Shown piece after piece: positions 43,954 to 53,964 of a DNA stretch of 64,000 bases. The notes under the pieces were generated by a model. It did not search any database, had not been told where the DNA came from, and saw only the letters and a program-made list of their open reading frames with translations. Origin of the DNA: Legionella bozemanae (GTDB lineage Bacteria > Pseudomonadota > Gammaproteobacteria > Legionellales > Legionellaceae); the NCBI RefSeq assembly GCF_001648595.1, contig NZ_KV441807.1:65253-129252 (forward strand), given 5' to 3'. The position numbers were made by a program, and so were the translations under genes. How positions within the stretch are numbered: position 1 is the stretch's first letter; every line of letters begins with the position of its first letter.

Positions 43954-46706
43954 AGGACCTTGTCCCCATAGAGAGTATTTTCTCCTGCACTGGCGTGTCT
44001 TATAGTGCTTACCCTTAAGCGAAGCTGCTTTTCAATTTCAATCACGGCAAAAAAAACAGCACCCGTTACAACGATGAGTACCCCATCCCAAAAAGGGATA
44101 GCTTCAGTAATAAATAGTGTCTGCAAAGGAGGGAAATAGGTGATTGCAAACTGTGCCACAGTAATCACGATAACTGCCATCCATACCACTTTGGTCCCTT
44201 GTACCCCTTTCCATGTGAGTGAGGTGGTATAAATGTTACGAATATAAAACAAGTGAAAAATTTCAAGTACAACCAGAGTGTTCAACGCGATTGTACGTGC
44301 TAACTCAAGTGAATACCCACGATCCAGTGCATAAAAATAGATGCCAAAAACGCCACAGATAAATAGAACGGAAACCAAAATAATATGCCATACCAAACCT
44401 CCAGTGAGCAAAGGTTCACTTCGAGGGCGAGGCGGGCGATGCATCGTTCCTTCTTCTGTAGGTTCAAAGGCTAGAGCAAGACCAAGCGTCACCGCAGTAA
44501 TCAAATTAATCCATAAAATTTGAATAGGTGTTACGGGTAAACTTAAGCCTAAGAGCAGTGCCAGGATAATAGTCATTGCCTCACCCGCATTTGTAGGCAA
44601 GGTCCAGCTAATCACTTTTTTAAGATTGTCATAAACGGTACGGCCTTCCCGAACAGCCGCGACAATAGAGGCAAAATTATCATCTGTCAGTATGAACTCA
44701 GCGGCTTCTTTAGCAACTTCACTGCCTGTTTTGCCCATGGCAATTCCAGCATCCGCCCGTTTTAATGCTGGAGCATCATTCACCCCATCACCGGTCATAG
44801 CTACAGTCATACCATACGATTGCAATGCCATGATCAGTCTTAATTTATGTTCAGGGCTGGTGCGAGCAAAAATATCGGTATCCAATACCGCATTTCTAAG
44901 TGTCGCATCATTCATGTTATCCAAGTCAATGCCCGTTAATACCTTGTCCAAATGTTTAAGTCCTATTTGCCGACCAATGGCAAGCGCGGTACTGGCATGA
45001 TCCCCTGTAATCATTTTGACGGCAATTCCTGCAGCATGGCATTGTGCTACTGCCGCAATCGACTCAGGCCTTGGAGGGTCAATTAAGCCAACCATTCCAA
45101 GTAACGTCAAACTGCCCTCAACATCCGCAAATTCCAAAACGGTATGCTCTGGCTTTGTTTTTTTGATTGCAAATGCCAGTACACGCTGTCCACGGGCCGC
45201 GATTTGCTCCATTTGCTCTTTCCAATACATTTCATTTAAAGGCTGTATTTCACCCCAATGGGTTTGTTGATTTTGGCACATCTTCAAAACTTGTTCAGGA
45301 GCGCCTTTTACAAGGATCATTGCATGCTTTAAATGGTTATGATTTAAGGTGGCCATGAAACGATGTCTGGCATCGAAAGGAATCACATCGGTACGTACCC
45401 ACGATGCGTTTTCTTCTTTTAGAATCAGTCCTGTTTTACCGGCAAATACGAGTAAAGCACCCTCCATGGGATCGCCTTCTACAGTCCAAATCCCTTCTTG
45501 TTCATGAAGTGTGGCATCATTACACAGCAGTGCAGCACGTGCGAGTTTCTTAAGCAAAGGATGCTCGTTGCTATCGATCACTTCTTCGTTTAACGTAATC
45601 GTTCCTTGAGGTTCATAACCGATGCCATCCAAAATAAATAAGTGATTGCTGGTTAAGACCGAAGAGACGGTCATCTCATTTTGGGTCAGCGTACCGGTTT
45701 TATCGGTACAGATGACCGATACGGAGCCCAAGGTTTCAATGGCAGGTAGTCGGCGTACAATGGTGTGTCGTCGCGCCATGGCTTGCACGCCAATGGCTAG
45801 AGTAATTGAAAGAACTGCAGGAAGGCCTTCAGGGATAGCCGCAACCGATAAACCAACCATGACCATAAACAATTCACCAAACGGATGATGCTGGACAAAA
45901 TAACCATAAGCAAGAAGAATTGCAGCAATTAATAAAATGAATAAAGTGAGCCATTTTGCAAACAGCCCCATTTGTAGGACTAATGGCGTAGTTAATGATT
46001 CTACGCGTGACAATAATCCACTAATACATCCAATTTGAGTCGTGGAGCCTGTTTCTACAACAATCCCTTTGCCTTGGCCATTAGTCACTAGGGTTCCGCT
46101 AAAAGCCATGCACGTCCGGTCCCCTAAAGCAGCATTCTTTGAAACAGGATGAATGTGTTTTTCAACTGGGACGGATTCGCCAGTGAGTATGGCCTCCTGA
46201 ATAGTAAGACCATGAGATTTTATTAAGCGTACATCCGCAGGAACTTTATCTCCTGCTTCCAACACAATAATATCGCCTGGAACAAGCTTCTCGCCGGCAA
46301 TGCGTACTCGCTCACCATCCCTTACTGCGGTAGCAGTAGGAGAAAGCATTTTTCGAATCGCATCCAGTGCTTTTTCTGCTTTTCCTTCCTGGATGAATCC
46401 TATCAGGGCATTGATGATAACAACAGCTAAAATAACCGCAGTATCTACCCAGTGTTGTAAGAAAGAAGTTACTAGGGAAGCCGCTAATAACACATAGATA
46501 AGTATGTTATGAAGCTGGAGTAAAAAGCGAAAAAAAGTGCTGGTTTTTTTGGGCTCTGGTAAGCGATTGAAGCCATAAACCTTTAATCTGCTTTGAGACT
46601 CCTCCTCGCTTAAACCCAGTTCTGTAGCATTTAATGTCGCAAAAATGGTTTCTTTGGATTGCTCATGCCAGCATGGTTCTGAGAGGACGTCTTGTTGTTC
46701 TGCCAT
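43950..46706 (-). CDS. P2-type cation-transporting ATPase (Ca2+/Na+ pump class)
   Basis: 918 residues. Cation_ATPase_N domain, LTGESVPVEK (actuator), VAAIPEGLPAVLSITLAIG in TM4 (the PEGLP ion site of Ca2+/Na+ pumps), the phosphorylation site ICTDKTGTLTQNEM, and TGDGVNDAPALKRADAGIAMG. A C-terminal four-helix domain is present. The exact ion cannot be decided. ATG 46706 (AGGGA upstream) is chosen; the frame could open at 46781, which would overlap usp. It lies between usp and the CPA2 antiporter in one operon. Confidence 0.9.
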   Translation of the reverse strand: MAEQQDVLSEPCWHEQSKETIFATLNATELGLSEEESQSRLKVYGFNRLPEPKKTSTFFRFLLQLHNILIYVLLAASLVTSFLQHWVDTAVILAVVIINALIGFIQEGKAEKALDAIRKMLSPTATAVRDGERVRIAGEKLVPGDIIVLEAGDKVPADVRLIKSHGLTIQEAILTGESVPVEKHIHPVSKNAALGDRTCMAFSGTLVTNGQGKGIVVETGSTTQIGCISGLLSRVESLTTPLVLQMGLFAKWLTLFILLIAAILLAYGYFVQHHPFGELFMVMVGLSVAAIPEGLPAVLSITLAIGVQAMARRHTIVRRLPAIETLGSVSVICTDKTGTLTQNEMTVSSVLTSNHLFILDGIGYEPQGTITLNEEVIDSNEHPLLKKLARAALLCNDATLHEQEGIWTVEGDPMEGALLVFAGKTGLILKEENASWVRTDVIPFDARHRFMATLNHNHLKHAMILVKGAPEQVLKMCQNQQTHWGEIQPLNEMYWKEQMEQIAARGQRVLAFAIKKTKPEHTVLEFADVEGSLTLLGMVGLIDPPRPESIAAVAQCHAAGIAVKMITGDHASTALAIGRQIGLKHLDKVLTGIDLDNMNDATLRNAVLDTDIFARTSPEHKLRLIMALQSYGMTVAMTGDGVNDAPALKRADAGIAMGKTGSEVAKEAAEFILTDDNFASIVAAVREGRTVYDNLKKVISWTLPTNAGEAMTIILALLLGLSLPVTPIQILWINLITAVTLGLALAFEPTEEGTMHRPPRPRSEPLLTGGLVWHIILVSVLFICGVFGIYFYALDRGYSLELARTIALNTLVVLEIFHLFYIRNIYTTSLTWKGVQGTKVVWMAVIVITVAQFAITYFPPLQTLFITEAIPFWDGVLIVVTGAVFFAVIEIEKQLRLRVSTIRHASAGENTLYGDKVL

Positions 46707-46723
46707 GATATTTTTTTCCCTGA

Positions 46724-47662
46724 TTAATACGCTTTTACTGGTGAAACAAACCCAAGAGGCTTTAATGCCAATAAGGAACAATCAATTTTCTGCAAAATAT
46801 TCTCTGCGGTATTGCCAATAATAAATCCCGATATACCCGTGCGGGCGACCGTACCCATTACTAAAATGTCGATTTTTTTATGAGTTATGAACTCTGGGAT
46901 AACCTCTTCTGGTTGCCCTTTGGGGTGTTCTATATGGTACTCCCCAGAAATTTGCGACCGCTTAATCAAATCTCGTAGCAACAATCCGTGAGCATGTTGT
47001 TCTTCAACGACCATTTTCTCGAGCTCATCTTCAGAGATTTTTATCCAGACGCTGTCTCTTAAATAATTTTCCAGTACAAACCCCCAGCAAGAAAGGATGC
47101 TTAATTTCCCCTGATAAAAGGTGTTCAATGAATGCGAAAGCGCCAATAAACGAAGCGACAAATCTTGTGCGGCAGGCTCTTCATCTTTGGGATCTATTGC
47201 GACTGCAATGCGAATGTCTTGTAGGGTGTGTTTCAGTGGGCGATAAAGAAACAAGGCACAAGGGCATTTGCGCAATAGTTCCATATCCAGCGCTTTGAAT
47301 CCTTTCATACCCTCTGGTGTTTCAGCTGCTTTAATGAGGAGGTCATGAGAATTTTTAAGAACATGGCGAATGATTCGGATATCGGGTGTCGTGCCACAAT
47401 CTACTTCAATATCGATGGGGATTTTCTTTTTAGGAAAGCCAAGCCCTGATTTTGCCGATTGAATGGCTTTATTCATTTTATCAATTAGAGATTCTTCATA
47501 AGAAGCTTTATACTCACTCAGTGTGTCAGGAAAAGGAGGGCAGGTAATTAAGATACGCAGTTGTGCTTCATTTTTAGAAGCTAATTTTAGTGCCAACTGT
47601 AAGGCTTCTGTTTCATCTTTCACTCCATGACTAACAAATAAAATATTATGAAATCGTTGCAT
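46724..47662 (-). CDS. Tandem-domain universal stress protein
   Basis: 312 residues. Domain 1 starts MQRFHNILFVSHGVKDETEALQ; domain 2 ends ILVMGTVARTGISGFIIGNTAENILQ, an E. coli UspE-like double form. AAGGAGGAATAAGTA lies before ATG 47662. It ends 17 bp before the ATPase start. A truncated duplicate is at 53961-54248 and a third leader copy at 25604, so this gene's 5' end has been copied repeatedly. Confidence 0.9.
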   Translation of the reverse strand: MQRFHNILFVSHGVKDETEALQLALKLASKNEAQLRILITCPPFPDTLSEYKASYEESLIDKMNKAIQSAKSGLGFPKKKIPIDIEVDCGTTPDIRIIRHVLKNSHDLLIKAAETPEGMKGFKALDMELLRKCPCALFLYRPLKHTLQDIRIAVAIDPKDEEPAAQDLSLRLLALSHSLNTFYQGKLSILSCWGFVLENYLRDSVWIKISEDELEKMVVEEQHAHGLLLRDLIKRSQISGEYHIEHPKGQPEEVIPEFITHKKIDILVMGTVARTGISGFIIGNTAENILQKIDCSLLALKPLGFVSPVKAY

Positions 47663-47693
47663 TACTTATTCCTCCTTGAAGCGGTTTTTTGAG

Positions 47694-47731
47694 AAAGCAA
47701 CGATTCAGCATTGTGTTTGAACCATTGCTTT
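47694..47731. terminator. Hairpin between phaB and usp (repeated element)
   Basis: Arms AAAGCAACGATTCA (47694-47707) and TGAACCATTGCTTT (47718-47731) pair over 14 bp; the two mismatches become G-U pairs only in minus-strand RNA, the direction of the genes. No long U-run follows, so it may be an attenuator or RNA-processing stem rather than a full terminator. The same hairpin precedes the two other copies of this usp leader; at 54280-54319 it is a perfect 15-bp stem. Confidence 0.5.
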
Positions 47732-47739
47732 TGAGCCTC

Positions 47740-48480
47740 TTACATGTACTGGCCGCCATTCACATCCAGATTGGCCCCAGTAATAAAACCTGATGCAGAA
47801 GATGCCAAAAAGGCAACGGCTTCTGCAACATCTTGTGGGAGGCCTAAACGCCCAACCGGTATTGCTGAAATTATAGTATTTAATACGTCTTCTCGCATGG
47901 TGCTCAGCATGGGCGTTTCAATATAGCCAGGGGAGATGGTGTTCACCGTAATGCCCTTGCTCGCTACTTCAAGTGCCAGGCTTTTGGTAAAGCCAAATAA
48001 AGCGGCTTTAGTTGCTGCGTAATTACATTGTCCAAACTGACCTTTACGTCCGTTAATGGAGGAAATGGAGATAATCCGTCCATATCCTTTTTCAAGCATT
48101 GCGGGTAAGGTATTTCTCGTCATATTAAATACGCTGGTTAAATTCGCATCCAATACAGATTGCCATTGCTCTAGCGACATCTTTTTTAAACTGGAATCCT
48201 GAGTTACCCCTGCATTGTTGACCAGTACGTCAATACGTCCATAACGCTCCATGACGAGCGAAACCAATTTTTCGCAATCATTAAACTGCGCGATATCCGC
48301 ATACAGTATATCAATCTCAAACCCTGCTTTTTGTTGTGCTTTCTGCCACTGAATTGCTTCTTCATGATTGCCATTTTTGAAGTAGCAGGCAATGACACAA
48401 TAGTCTGTTGCTAATCGTTGGCAAATTGCAGTGCCAATTCCGCCTGTACCACCAGTAACAATAGCTATCTTTTTTTCCAT
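47740..48480 (-). CDS. phaB: Acetoacetyl-CoA reductase (PhaB-type SDR)
   Basis: 246 residues. NADP motif TGGTGGIGTAIC, NNAGVTQDSSLKKMS, catalytic Ser in ISISSINGRKGQFGQ and Y-x3-K in NYAATKAALFGF; SPGYIETPM and the C-terminal NGGQYM are typical of PhaB rather than FabG. It makes (R)-3-hydroxybutyryl-CoA for polyhydroxybutyrate. No PHB synthase is in the window, so it may serve a chromosomal one or act with the MaoC hydratase in the opposite direction. AAGGAGGATAATC precedes the ATG. Confidence 0.85.
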   Translation of the reverse strand: MEKKIAIVTGGTGGIGTAICQRLATDYCVIACYFKNGNHEEAIQWQKAQQKAGFEIDILYADIAQFNDCEKLVSLVMERYGRIDVLVNNAGVTQDSSLKKMSLEQWQSVLDANLTSVFNMTRNTLPAMLEKGYGRIISISSINGRKGQFGQCNYAATKAALFGFTKSLALEVASKGITVNTISPGYIETPMLSTMREDVLNTIISAIPVGRLGLPQDVAEAVAFLASSASGFITGANLDVNGGQYM

Positions 48481-48531
48481 GATTATCCTCCTTATTAAAT
48501 TAGTTTGTCCCTATAAAAAAGTACTTTATGG

Positions 48532-49686
48532 CTAACGTTTGATTGATGCCCTTTTTAGCATTAAAAATCCAGCTAATCCTGATATAAAAGAACCAAGAAC
48601 CACCCCAATTTTAACCATTGGCATTAAACTTGAGTCATTATTTTGGTAGGCTAACGTGCCAATAAAAAGACTCATGGTAAAGCCAACGCCACAAATGAGT
48701 GCAATGCCATAGACTTGAGTAAGGCTCACCTTATCTGCTTTAAGAATTTGCTTGAACTTAACAAAATAACCTAAAGAGATGAAAATGCCGAATTGTTTGC
48801 CAAGAAACAATCCTAATCCAACTCCGAGTACGATAGGATGAGTAAACATCGATACATCAAGTCCTATAAAGGTAACGCCTGCATTAGCAAATGCGAACAG
48901 AGGAAGAATTAAAAAAACAACCCAATGATGTAATCCATCTTCCAAACGAGACAGCATGGATTGTTTCCCCTCATCAGGAATCGTCATGGCAATCACAATC
49001 CCTGCAAGGGTTGCATGAACGCCTGATTTTAATACCGCAATCCACAAAGAAGCTCCAAAAAGCATGAAGACCGAGATATGACGACATTTGAAATAATTTA
49101 AGCCAATCAAAATCAAAGTAAACAATAAAGCGAGTGAAAGCGAGAGTAACGATAAGTTCTCGGTATAAAATAATGCAATAATAATAATGGCTGCAATATC
49201 ATCAAAAATAGCGATTGCGGTGAGTAAAATTTTAAGTGAAAAAGGAACGTTAGAGCCTAAAAGAGATACAATCCCTAAAGTAAAGGCAATATCAGTGGCA
49301 GTGGGGATTGCCCACCCTTTAAGATACACTGGATTGTGAGCGTTAAAGAAAATAAAGATTAATGCTGGAAATATCAATCCGCTTAATGCCGTAAGGGCAG
49401 GAACTAAAAGGTTTGTTTTGTTACTTAAAATTCCGCGATTGATTTCCCGTTTTATTTCAAGACCAATCAATAAGAAATATATGGCCATTAATCCATCATT
49501 AATCCACAAAAGGAGCGGTTTTTTTATAGACAGACTTCCAACAGAGACATTGCCACTAATACTTAAAAAATGTTCATAACCCATACGATAAGGGGAGTTA
49601 GCAACAATTATTGCAAGTACTGCAGCAATGAATAATAGAGTCCCGCCAAGAGTTTCTAAGTTGTAAAAGGAATCCGATTTTTTCAT
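48532..49686 (-). CDS. nhaA: Na+/H+ antiporter NhaA
   Basis: 384 residues with ~12 membrane helices. NDGLMAIYFLLIGLEIKRE, PTATDIAFTLGIVSLLG and the ion-binding aspartate pair in AIFDDIAAIIIIALFYT are NhaA signatures. It expels Na+ in exchange for H+ at alkaline pH. It lies 51 bp upstream of phaB on the same strand; the link may be transcriptional only. Confidence 0.92.
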   Translation of the reverse strand: MKKSDSFYNLETLGGTLLFIAAVLAIIVANSPYRMGYEHFLSISGNVSVGSLSIKKPLLLWINDGLMAIYFLLIGLEIKREINRGILSNKTNLLVPALTALSGLIFPALIFIFFNAHNPVYLKGWAIPTATDIAFTLGIVSLLGSNVPFSLKILLTAIAIFDDIAAIIIIALFYTENLSLLSLSLALLFTLILIGLNYFKCRHISVFMLFGASLWIAVLKSGVHATLAGIVIAMTIPDEGKQSMLSRLEDGLHHWVVFLILPLFAFANAGVTFIGLDVSMFTHPIVLGVGLGLFLGKQFGIFISLGYFVKFKQILKADKVSLTQVYGIALICGVGFTMSLFIGTLAYQNNDSSLMPMVKIGVVLGSFISGLAGFLMLKRASIKR

Positions 49687-49891
49687 GAATTTATTTTATA
49701 ATTTATTAAAAAAATTAAGTGTACCCGGTATTGCTATTCGGTACAATTTGCGGTTCACAGGGATTTGATTTACCTATCATTTCTACTATTATTATTGGGA
49801 GTCGATTATCCAGTGTATGACTCAATTTAGAAAAGAGGAATTTTTCGAATAACCGCTCATTATTCTGATACTTTTAACATAGGGATTAAGC

Positions 49892-51079
49892 ATGCCCCAT
49901 CTTGGGACAATTATAACGGATTTGGCATGGCCCATTAGCTTGGTTATCGCTTGGATTTTTGGAGAAATTGGATTTCGATGGGCGAAACTACCTCATATCA
50001 GTGTTTATGCAATGATTGGCTTTATTCTTGCACCAACTCAAATGGGATTATTACCAAAAAGCGAAACTTCATCCATTTTATTTTTAGCAAATATTGGTTT
50101 TGGACTGATTTTATTTGAATCTGGATATCGAATAAATTTACGATGGTTTTTTAATAACTTATGGATTTTTGCAACCAGTTTTGCGGAAGCGGCACTAACT
50201 TTTGTGTTGGTTTATCTGGTAACAAAATACTTTGGGTTAAATCAATCTAAAAGTCTGTTGTTAGCAGCACTATCCACAGCTACCTCTCCGGCAACCATTA
50301 TTCGCATAATTCATGAACAGCATAGTTCTGGACAAGTAACAGAGCGTACTCTTCATTTGTCAGTATTAAATTGTATTTTTGCGGTATTTCTTTTTAAGGT
50401 TATTATTGGTTTGGTCATTTTTAGAAACTCTGGCGATTTATGGGACGCAATTTCTCAGAGCTTAATTGTTCTATTAATCTCAACTAGCTTAGGAATCCTA
50501 TTTGGAGTGGTTCTACCTACTCTTCTTAAAACGTTTAAAAATACGTGCAGTGACAACACACTCGCATTTTCAATTGCACTAATTTTATTAGTAGCTATAA
50601 CACATTATTTTAAACTTTCCCCAGTACTAGCAACTCTAACCTTTGGGATTGTGTCTCGGCATGGTCGTATTGTATTTAACTCTTCTCAACGTGGATTTGG
50701 TACGTTAGGCGATTTATTAACCGTTTTATTATTTGTATTTATTGCAGCACAAATCGATTGGCATCTAGTGGCGAACGGATGGGCTCTTGGATTATCTATT
50801 ATTCTTGTTCGGCAGTTAGCAAAAATTAGTGGCATTAGCTTACTTGCTTATTACAGTGGAATCTCCTTGAAAAAGGGCCTACTTACAGGGGTTGCAATGG
50901 CGCCAATTTCTGTATTTGTCATCTTAATATTAGAACAAATTCGGTATATAGGGCTCAATTTAGTTGAGACTCTAGCTCCACTGGCAGTGGTTGCAATTAG
51001 TTTAGAAGTTATAGGTCCAATTATGGTTCAATATTCGTTTTATTTTGCAAAAGAGACTCCAGCAACAAAGGAGAGATAA
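49892..51079 (+). CDS. Cation/proton antiporter (CPA2-like membrane domain only)
   Basis: 395 residues, about 12 helices: ISVYAMIGFILAPTQMG, FLANIGFGLILFESGYRINL, ALSTATSPATIIRII, and LGDLLTVLLFVFIAAQIDWHL. There is no RCK domain. The pattern fits the Kef/NhaP-like superfamily; the ion is not known. Only 1 bp separates its stop from the YbdK-type ligase start, so the pair is an operon. It diverges from nhaA. Confidence 0.8.
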   Translation: MPHLGTIITDLAWPISLVIAWIFGEIGFRWAKLPHISVYAMIGFILAPTQMGLLPKSETSSILFLANIGFGLILFESGYRINLRWFFNNLWIFATSFAEAALTFVLVYLVTKYFGLNQSKSLLLAALSTATSPATIIRIIHEQHSSGQVTERTLHLSVLNCIFAVFLFKVIIGLVIFRNSGDLWDAISQSLIVLLISTSLGILFGVVLPTLLKTFKNTCSDNTLAFSIALILLVAITHYFKLSPVLATLTFGIVSRHGRIVFNSSQRGFGTLGDLLTVLLFVFIAAQIDWHLVANGWALGLSIILVRQLAKISGISLLAYYSGISLKKGLLTGVAMAPISVFVILILEQIRYIGLNLVETLAPLAVVAISLEVIGPIMVQYSFYFAKETPATKER

Positions 51080-51080
51080 A

Positions 51081-52199
51081 ATGCCTTTGGAGGTATTTAA
51101 TGATTCCAAGCTCTTGACCATGGGTGTTGAGCTTGAATTGCAATTAGTTAGTCTTAGTGATTATGATTTAACGGATTCCAGTCCTGATTTGCTGGAATTA
51201 TTAAAACGTCATCCATTTCCAGGCGCTTTTACGCCTGAAATAACTGAAAGCATGATCGAAGTTTCCACTGATGTTCATAGTGATTATGAGCAACTTTTAA
51301 AGCAATTGTTGGCTATTCGCGACAATTTAATATTCGCTGGAGATAAGTTGAATATTGGGATCTGTGGTGGTGGATCACATCCATTTCAATTATGGTCAGA
51401 GCGAAAAATATTTAACAAATTACGGTTTATAGAGGTATCTAAACTTTACGGGTACTTATCCAAGCAATTCACTATATTTGGTCTACATATTCATATTGGC
51501 TGTACTTCCGGAAAAGAAGCTCTTTTTCTACTTCATAGTTTGAATCGCTATATTCCACATTTTATTGCCCTATCTGCTTCTTCTCCTTTTGTACAGGGAA
51601 AGGATACTATGTTCAACTCCGCACGACTAAATTTCGTTTTTGCATTTCCTTTAAGCGGTCGAGCACCCTATGTATTAGATTGGGAACAATTTAATACATA
51701 TTTCGCCAAAATGGAGCGAACTGGCATAGTTCATAGTATGAAAGACTTTTATTGGGATATTCGCCCAAAACCTGAGTTCGGAACAATTGAATTACGTGTT
51801 TGTGATACTCCCTTAACAGTAAATCGAGCCGCAGCTTTAGCTTCTTATTTGCAATCATTATGCGCCTATCTACTTGAAAGAGAAGAACCTCTTCCAACTG
51901 AAGATGATTATCTTGTATACAACTATAATCGATTTCAAGCGTGTCGGTTTGGTTTGGAAGGGACCATTATTCACCCTAAAACATATGCGCCAATATCGCT
52001 ACGGGAAGATATACTGACTACGATACGTTTAATACAATCACATGCTGAACAATTAAACGGTATGGGTGCATTGGACCATATAAATAGAATTACCCATCAG
52101 GGAAGTGACGCGTCATTTTTGCGACAAACATTTATAGAGCAAACAAGTTTAGAAAGTATAGTGGATGCATCATTAAAACAATTTAGATTTTCAAAATAG
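51081..52199 (+). CDS. ybdK: Carboxylate-amine ligase, GCS2/YbdK family (glutamate-cysteine ligase-like)
   Basis: 372 residues of the GCS2 fold: LTMGVELELQLV near the N terminus, EITESMIEVSTDVH, FGLHIHIGC, and RPKPEFGTIELRVCDTPL. The family ligates glutamate to cysteine or related amines with ATP. ATG 51081 with AAGGAGAGATAAA is chosen over a longer frame from 51045 that overlaps the antiporter. Since Kef-type antiporters are gated by glutathione, a ligase making a gamma-glutamyl thiol beside one is suggestive, but this is inference. Confidence 0.85.
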   Translation: MPLEVFNDSKLLTMGVELELQLVSLSDYDLTDSSPDLLELLKRHPFPGAFTPEITESMIEVSTDVHSDYEQLLKQLLAIRDNLIFAGDKLNIGICGGGSHPFQLWSERKIFNKLRFIEVSKLYGYLSKQFTIFGLHIHIGCTSGKEALFLLHSLNRYIPHFIALSASSPFVQGKDTMFNSARLNFVFAFPLSGRAPYVLDWEQFNTYFAKMERTGIVHSMKDFYWDIRPKPEFGTIELRVCDTPLTVNRAAALASYLQSLCAYLLEREEPLPTEDDYLVYNYNRFQACRFGLEGTIIHPKTYAPISLREDILTTIRLIQSHAEQLNGMGALDHINRITHQGSDASFLRQTFIEQTSLESIVDASLKQFRFSK

Positions 52200-52456
52200 G
52201 GCTTTTGCAACAAGATCTCAGATTAATCTCAAAAAATTTCCTGCTTTTATAATTTATTACTCGAAACATGATTTACAAGTCGGCTTAAAATTAATTGACT
52301 CACTTTATTCAATCGCAGCATAATTCTATATGCTTCCGTTTTAAGTATGATTATTATATTCTCACTTAAAACGCTTCATGAGGCATTCTGTAAACAGTTC
52401 ATTCTAAAATTATCACACGCAGGGTCGCTTTGAGGTTCTATAAGAGGAGCATATAA

Positions 52457-52915
52457 ATGTATAAAAAAATTATAGTCGCATTTGATGACAGTGATACATC
52501 GTATTATGCGCTACAAGAAGCAATCAAATTAACAAAGGAAGCGAAAGCAGATTTACTTATTATTCATGTTGTTGAGGAAAACTTCCTGTTTCATGGAGGG
52601 CCGAGCTTTGATTATGGAGCTCTTAAAGCCGTATATAGAGAAGAAGGACAGCGAGTTTTAGATAAAGCAAAAAAAGTGATGACCAGTCACTCCTCAATTA
52701 AATTTGAAGCCAAACTAATAGAGCTTATATCGTCTCAGGGAAGAATTGCCGAGGTTATAGCTGAAGAAGCAGCAAACTGGCCTGCAGATTTACTTGTTCT
52801 TGGAACACATGGCCGACGAGGATTTAGCCGATTATTCATTGGCAGTGTAGCCGAAAATACCTTACGCATTGCAACAATCCCTGTTTTACTCATCCGCAGT
52901 CCAGCAACCAGCTAA
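52457..52915 (+). CDS. Universal stress protein, single domain
   Basis: 152 residues: MYKKIIVAFDDSDTSYYAL at the start and LGTHGRRGFSRLFIGSVAENTLR at the end, with the full ATP-binding motif. It is a paralogue of the protein at 24495-24950. GAGGAGCATATAA precedes the ATG. The 257 bp upstream show no gene. Confidence 0.92.
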   Translation: MYKKIIVAFDDSDTSYYALQEAIKLTKEAKADLLIIHVVEENFLFHGGPSFDYGALKAVYREEGQRVLDKAKKVMTSHSSIKFEAKLIELISSQGRIAEVIAEEAANWPADLLVLGTHGRRGFSRLFIGSVAENTLRIATIPVLLIRSPATS

Positions 52916-52992
52916 TAAAAATTTTTATGCCGTGAGTATCTCATCAACTGTTGCAAAGTAAATCGATTTTCTTTTTAACTACCCGAATAAAA

Positions 52993-53964
52993 TTATTTAC
53001 GTGAAATTTTTTTCTTTGCTAATAGCGATGCTTGACATGGGCTTAGAGCTATGCAAAAGATTAAGGTGATCACTACAGTACCCAAAGCAATGAAGATAGG
53101 GATTTTAAACCAAGGTGCAATGAGCATCTTGACGCCCACAAAGACTAAAATTAATGCAATTCCATATTTAAGGAGATGGAAACGACGATGCATATTAGCC
53201 AATAAAAAATATAATGCGCGTAATCCAAGTATTGCGAAAATATTCGAGGTAAAAATAATAAAGGGATCATTTGTTACTGCGAAAATAGCAGGAATGCTAT
53301 CTACTGCAAAAATCAGATCACTGACTTCGACAAGAATCAATACAAGGAAAAGGGGGGTAACATACCATAATTGATTGTGGACAATAAAAAATCGTTCACC
53401 TTGCAGTTCGTCAGTAATGCGCAGATGCTGGCGCATCCAACGAAGAACAGGATTTTTTGCGAGATCTGGTTCATGTTCGGCAAAGAAAGCCATTCTAATA
53501 CCTGTAATTATCATCAAAAAGCCAAAGAGGTAAAGTACCCAGTGAAATTGATTCACTATCCATATACCTAGTAAGATAAGAATTAAGCGCATAACGATGG
53601 CACCGAGTACTCCATAGATTAGGACTCGTCGTTGATATTCTGCCGGGATGGAGAAATAACTAAAAATCATGAGAATAACGAACACATTGTCGATAGATAA
53701 AGATTTCTCGATGAGATATCCTGTGAGAAATTCCAGTGCTTTTTCATTAGCAATTTGTGTGTTGGACGTGTATACAAGATACCACCAAAAGAGCAGGTTA
53801 AAAATGAGTGCTAACATGAACCATACAATAGTCCAGGACAGAGCTTCTTTTGTTGAAACGCGATGCGCTTTTCGTCCGCTTAATAAAAACAGATCAATAG
53901 CAAGCATCATGATCACAAAGACTAAAAAACCTAACCACATCCACCACTCACTGACTGTAGTCAT
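52993..53964 (-). CDS. TerC-family integral membrane protein
   Basis: 323 residues with ~9 membrane helices. FLTGYLIEKSLSIDNVFVILMIFSYF, GVLGAIVMRLILI and LVLILVEVSDLIFAVDSIPAIFAVT with two acidic pockets are TerC/Alx hallmarks. E. coli Alx-type members act in Mn2+ export and pH or tellurite response. ATG 53964 is chosen; a GTG lies six codons upstream. Its 5' end abuts the duplicated usp remnant. Confidence 0.88.
   Translation of the reverse strand: MTTVSEWWMWLGFLVFVIMMLAIDLFLLSGRKAHRVSTKEALSWTIVWFMLALIFNLLFWWYLVYTSNTQIANEKALEFLTGYLIEKSLSIDNVFVILMIFSYFSIPAEYQRRVLIYGVLGAIVMRLILILLGIWIVNQFHWVLYLFGFLMIITGIRMAFFAEHEPDLAKNPVLRWMRQHLRITDELQGERFFIVHNQLWYVTPLFLVLILVEVSDLIFAVDSIPAIFAVTNDPFIIFTSNIFAILGLRALYFLLANMHRRFHLLKYGIALILVFVGVKMLIAPWFKIPIFIALGTVVITLIFCIALSPCQASLLAKKKISRK

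Noticed and set aside
44341..46497. Several plus-strand ORFs opposite the P-type ATPase
   Set aside because: Shadow frames of a strongly conserved gene; Pro/Thr/Ala-rich with no motif.
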